Source: Methanocalculus sp. (GTDB lineage: Archaea; Halobacteriota; Methanomicrobia; Methanomicrobiales; Methanocorpusculaceae). From it: 7,292 nt of DNA. Shown here one piece after another: positions 6,657-7,292 of the stretch. A program made the translations under genes and the position numbers. Under the pieces are notes generated by a model. The model made no database searches. It had not been told where the DNA came from and saw nothing but the letters and a program-made list of their open reading frames with translations. Numbering within the stretch: position 1 is the stretch's first letter; each line of letters opens with the position of its first letter. The stretch is taken from the NCBI RefSeq assembly GCF_029762515.1, contig NZ_JARVGN010000073.1:1-7292 (forward strand), written 5' to 3'.

Positions 6657-7292
6657 TGAAGAGGCGGATACGGGACCGGTTCTTCTCATTCATCAAACGG
6701 AAAAAGAAAACGGAAGTAGAGGCAGGACCGGCAGAGAGAGAAATCGATCAGGCTGTGCCCGGATGGTTACTGCCGGTGACTCCGGAGAGTGGGGAGGAAG
6801 AGACAGGCAGAAGACCGGAATGGGGCGGTAGTCCGGACGAGGGCTCTGATCCCCTCAGAGAGATGGGGAAACAATGGGATCAGAGGACGAGAAGAGATCA
6901 GTATGGTGCAACAGAGCCATCCCATGCAACGGAAACTGAGGATGATACACGCCACGGCACCATACAGGAAGAGACAGATGGGGAGGAACAGATCAGAGAA
7001 GAGGAGATGGGCAGAGAAAGGAGCACTATCTTCTCTTTCCTGAAGAAGAGGCAGAAACCTGAAGAGATGGGTGAACAGCAGGATACCGGGGATGATCTTG
7101 AAGACCTTGTTGAAGAACTGATCGCGGCAACTCATGAGGACGACATGAGCCACCCGATAGCCGGGGAGGAAACCTCCCCGATCTCAGAAGAGAAAACACC
7201 ACCTCCATGGCCAGTACCTGATTCGCGTCCGGGGGAGAAGGGTGGCGCAGGCGATCCGGAAACCGGAGATATTCGTCATAAGCCACCTCATC
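6653..7292 (+). CDS. N-terminal part of a highly charged, low-complexity protein (3' end outside the window)
   Basis: 213 codons are open to the right edge with no stop. The start is ATG at 6653-6655, overlapping the previous stop as ATGA; the next codon, ATG at 6656, is equally possible. GGAG at 6645-6648 serves either. The first 20 residues are strongly basic with a hydrophobic patch (RFFSFIKRKKK). The rest is dominated by Glu, Asp, Arg, Gly and Pro with no globular pattern, hence probably disordered, apart from an acidic amphipathic stretch DDLEDLVEELIAAT at 147-160. A near copy of the basic motif recurs at 127-135 (FSFLKKRQK versus FSFIKRKKK at 11-19). A Pro-rich stretch follows (KTPPPWPVPD, 181-190). 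A real gene is supported by the overlap, the ribosome binding site and the long open frame. Long charged leaders of this kind precede the catalytic core in some archaeal type II/IV secretion ATPases, and a prepilin peptidase is close by, but no ATPase motif is in the visible part. Function unknown. Confidence 0.75.
   Translation, partial: MMKRRIRDRFFSFIKRKKKTEVEAGPAEREIDQAVPGWLLPVTPESGEEETGRRPEWGGSPDEGSDPLREMGKQWDQRTRRDQYGATEPSHATETEDDTRHGTIQEETDGEEQIREEEMGRERSTIFSFLKKRQKPEEMGEQQDTGDDLEDLVEELIAATHEDDMSHPIAGEETSPISEEKTPPPWPVPDSRPGEKGGAGDPETGDIRHKPPH

Noticed and set aside
6767..7153. 128-codon hydrophobic minus-strand frame opposite the right-edge gene
   Set aside because: Its hydrophobic look comes from reading the complement of Glu/Arg/Lys-rich codons. 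The plus-strand frame has the ribosome binding site, the ATGA overlap and extends to the window edge.

Overview
The window looks like chromosomal DNA from a methanogenic euryarchaeon, probably of the Methanomicrobiales type. The evidence is an archaeal-type leucyl-tRNA synthetase, a PIN–ATPase–KH protein known only from archaea, a stand-alone HisI, an archaeal A24 prepilin/preflagellin peptidase, and AT-rich TATA-like boxes at archaeal spacing. The order-level placement is an inference from protein character and is not proven. No mobile element, CRISPR array, tRNA or rRNA was seen.

Layout: four genes lie on the minus strand and two on the plus strand. Read in the minus direction, the A24 peptidase (5915-5133) is followed after 5 nt by hisI (5127-4771), with an oligo-T stop signal just beyond it. 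A 402-nt gene-free stretch (4369-4770) then holds two TATA-like boxes and a strong hairpin. It leads into the PIN/ATPase/KH gene (4368-2431), followed after 30 nt by leuS (2400 to the left edge, C-terminus cut off). Divergent from the peptidase, a plus-strand pair begins at 6045: a 203-residue two-domain protein of unknown function, and a 4-nt-overlapping gene (6653 to the right edge) for a very charged, low-complexity protein whose body lies outside the window.

leuS and hisI are housekeeping genes: leucyl-tRNA charging and the third step of histidine biosynthesis. The PIN/ATPase/KH protein is probably a nucleic-acid-acting hexameric motor. The peptidase would process type IV pilin or archaellin precursors at the membrane. 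The divergent pair next to it may be linked to surface structures or secretion, but that rests on position only.

The items most worth a second look are: (1) the leader hairpin upstream of the PIN-ATPase gene, whose single A:C mismatch on the plus strand becomes a G:U pair on the minus strand; (2) the truncated right-edge gene, with two copies of a FSF[I/L]K-basic motif more than 100 residues apart; and (3) the compact divergent promoter region, where the peptidase mRNA looks leaderless. I did not find a clear, wholly new multi-gene system.
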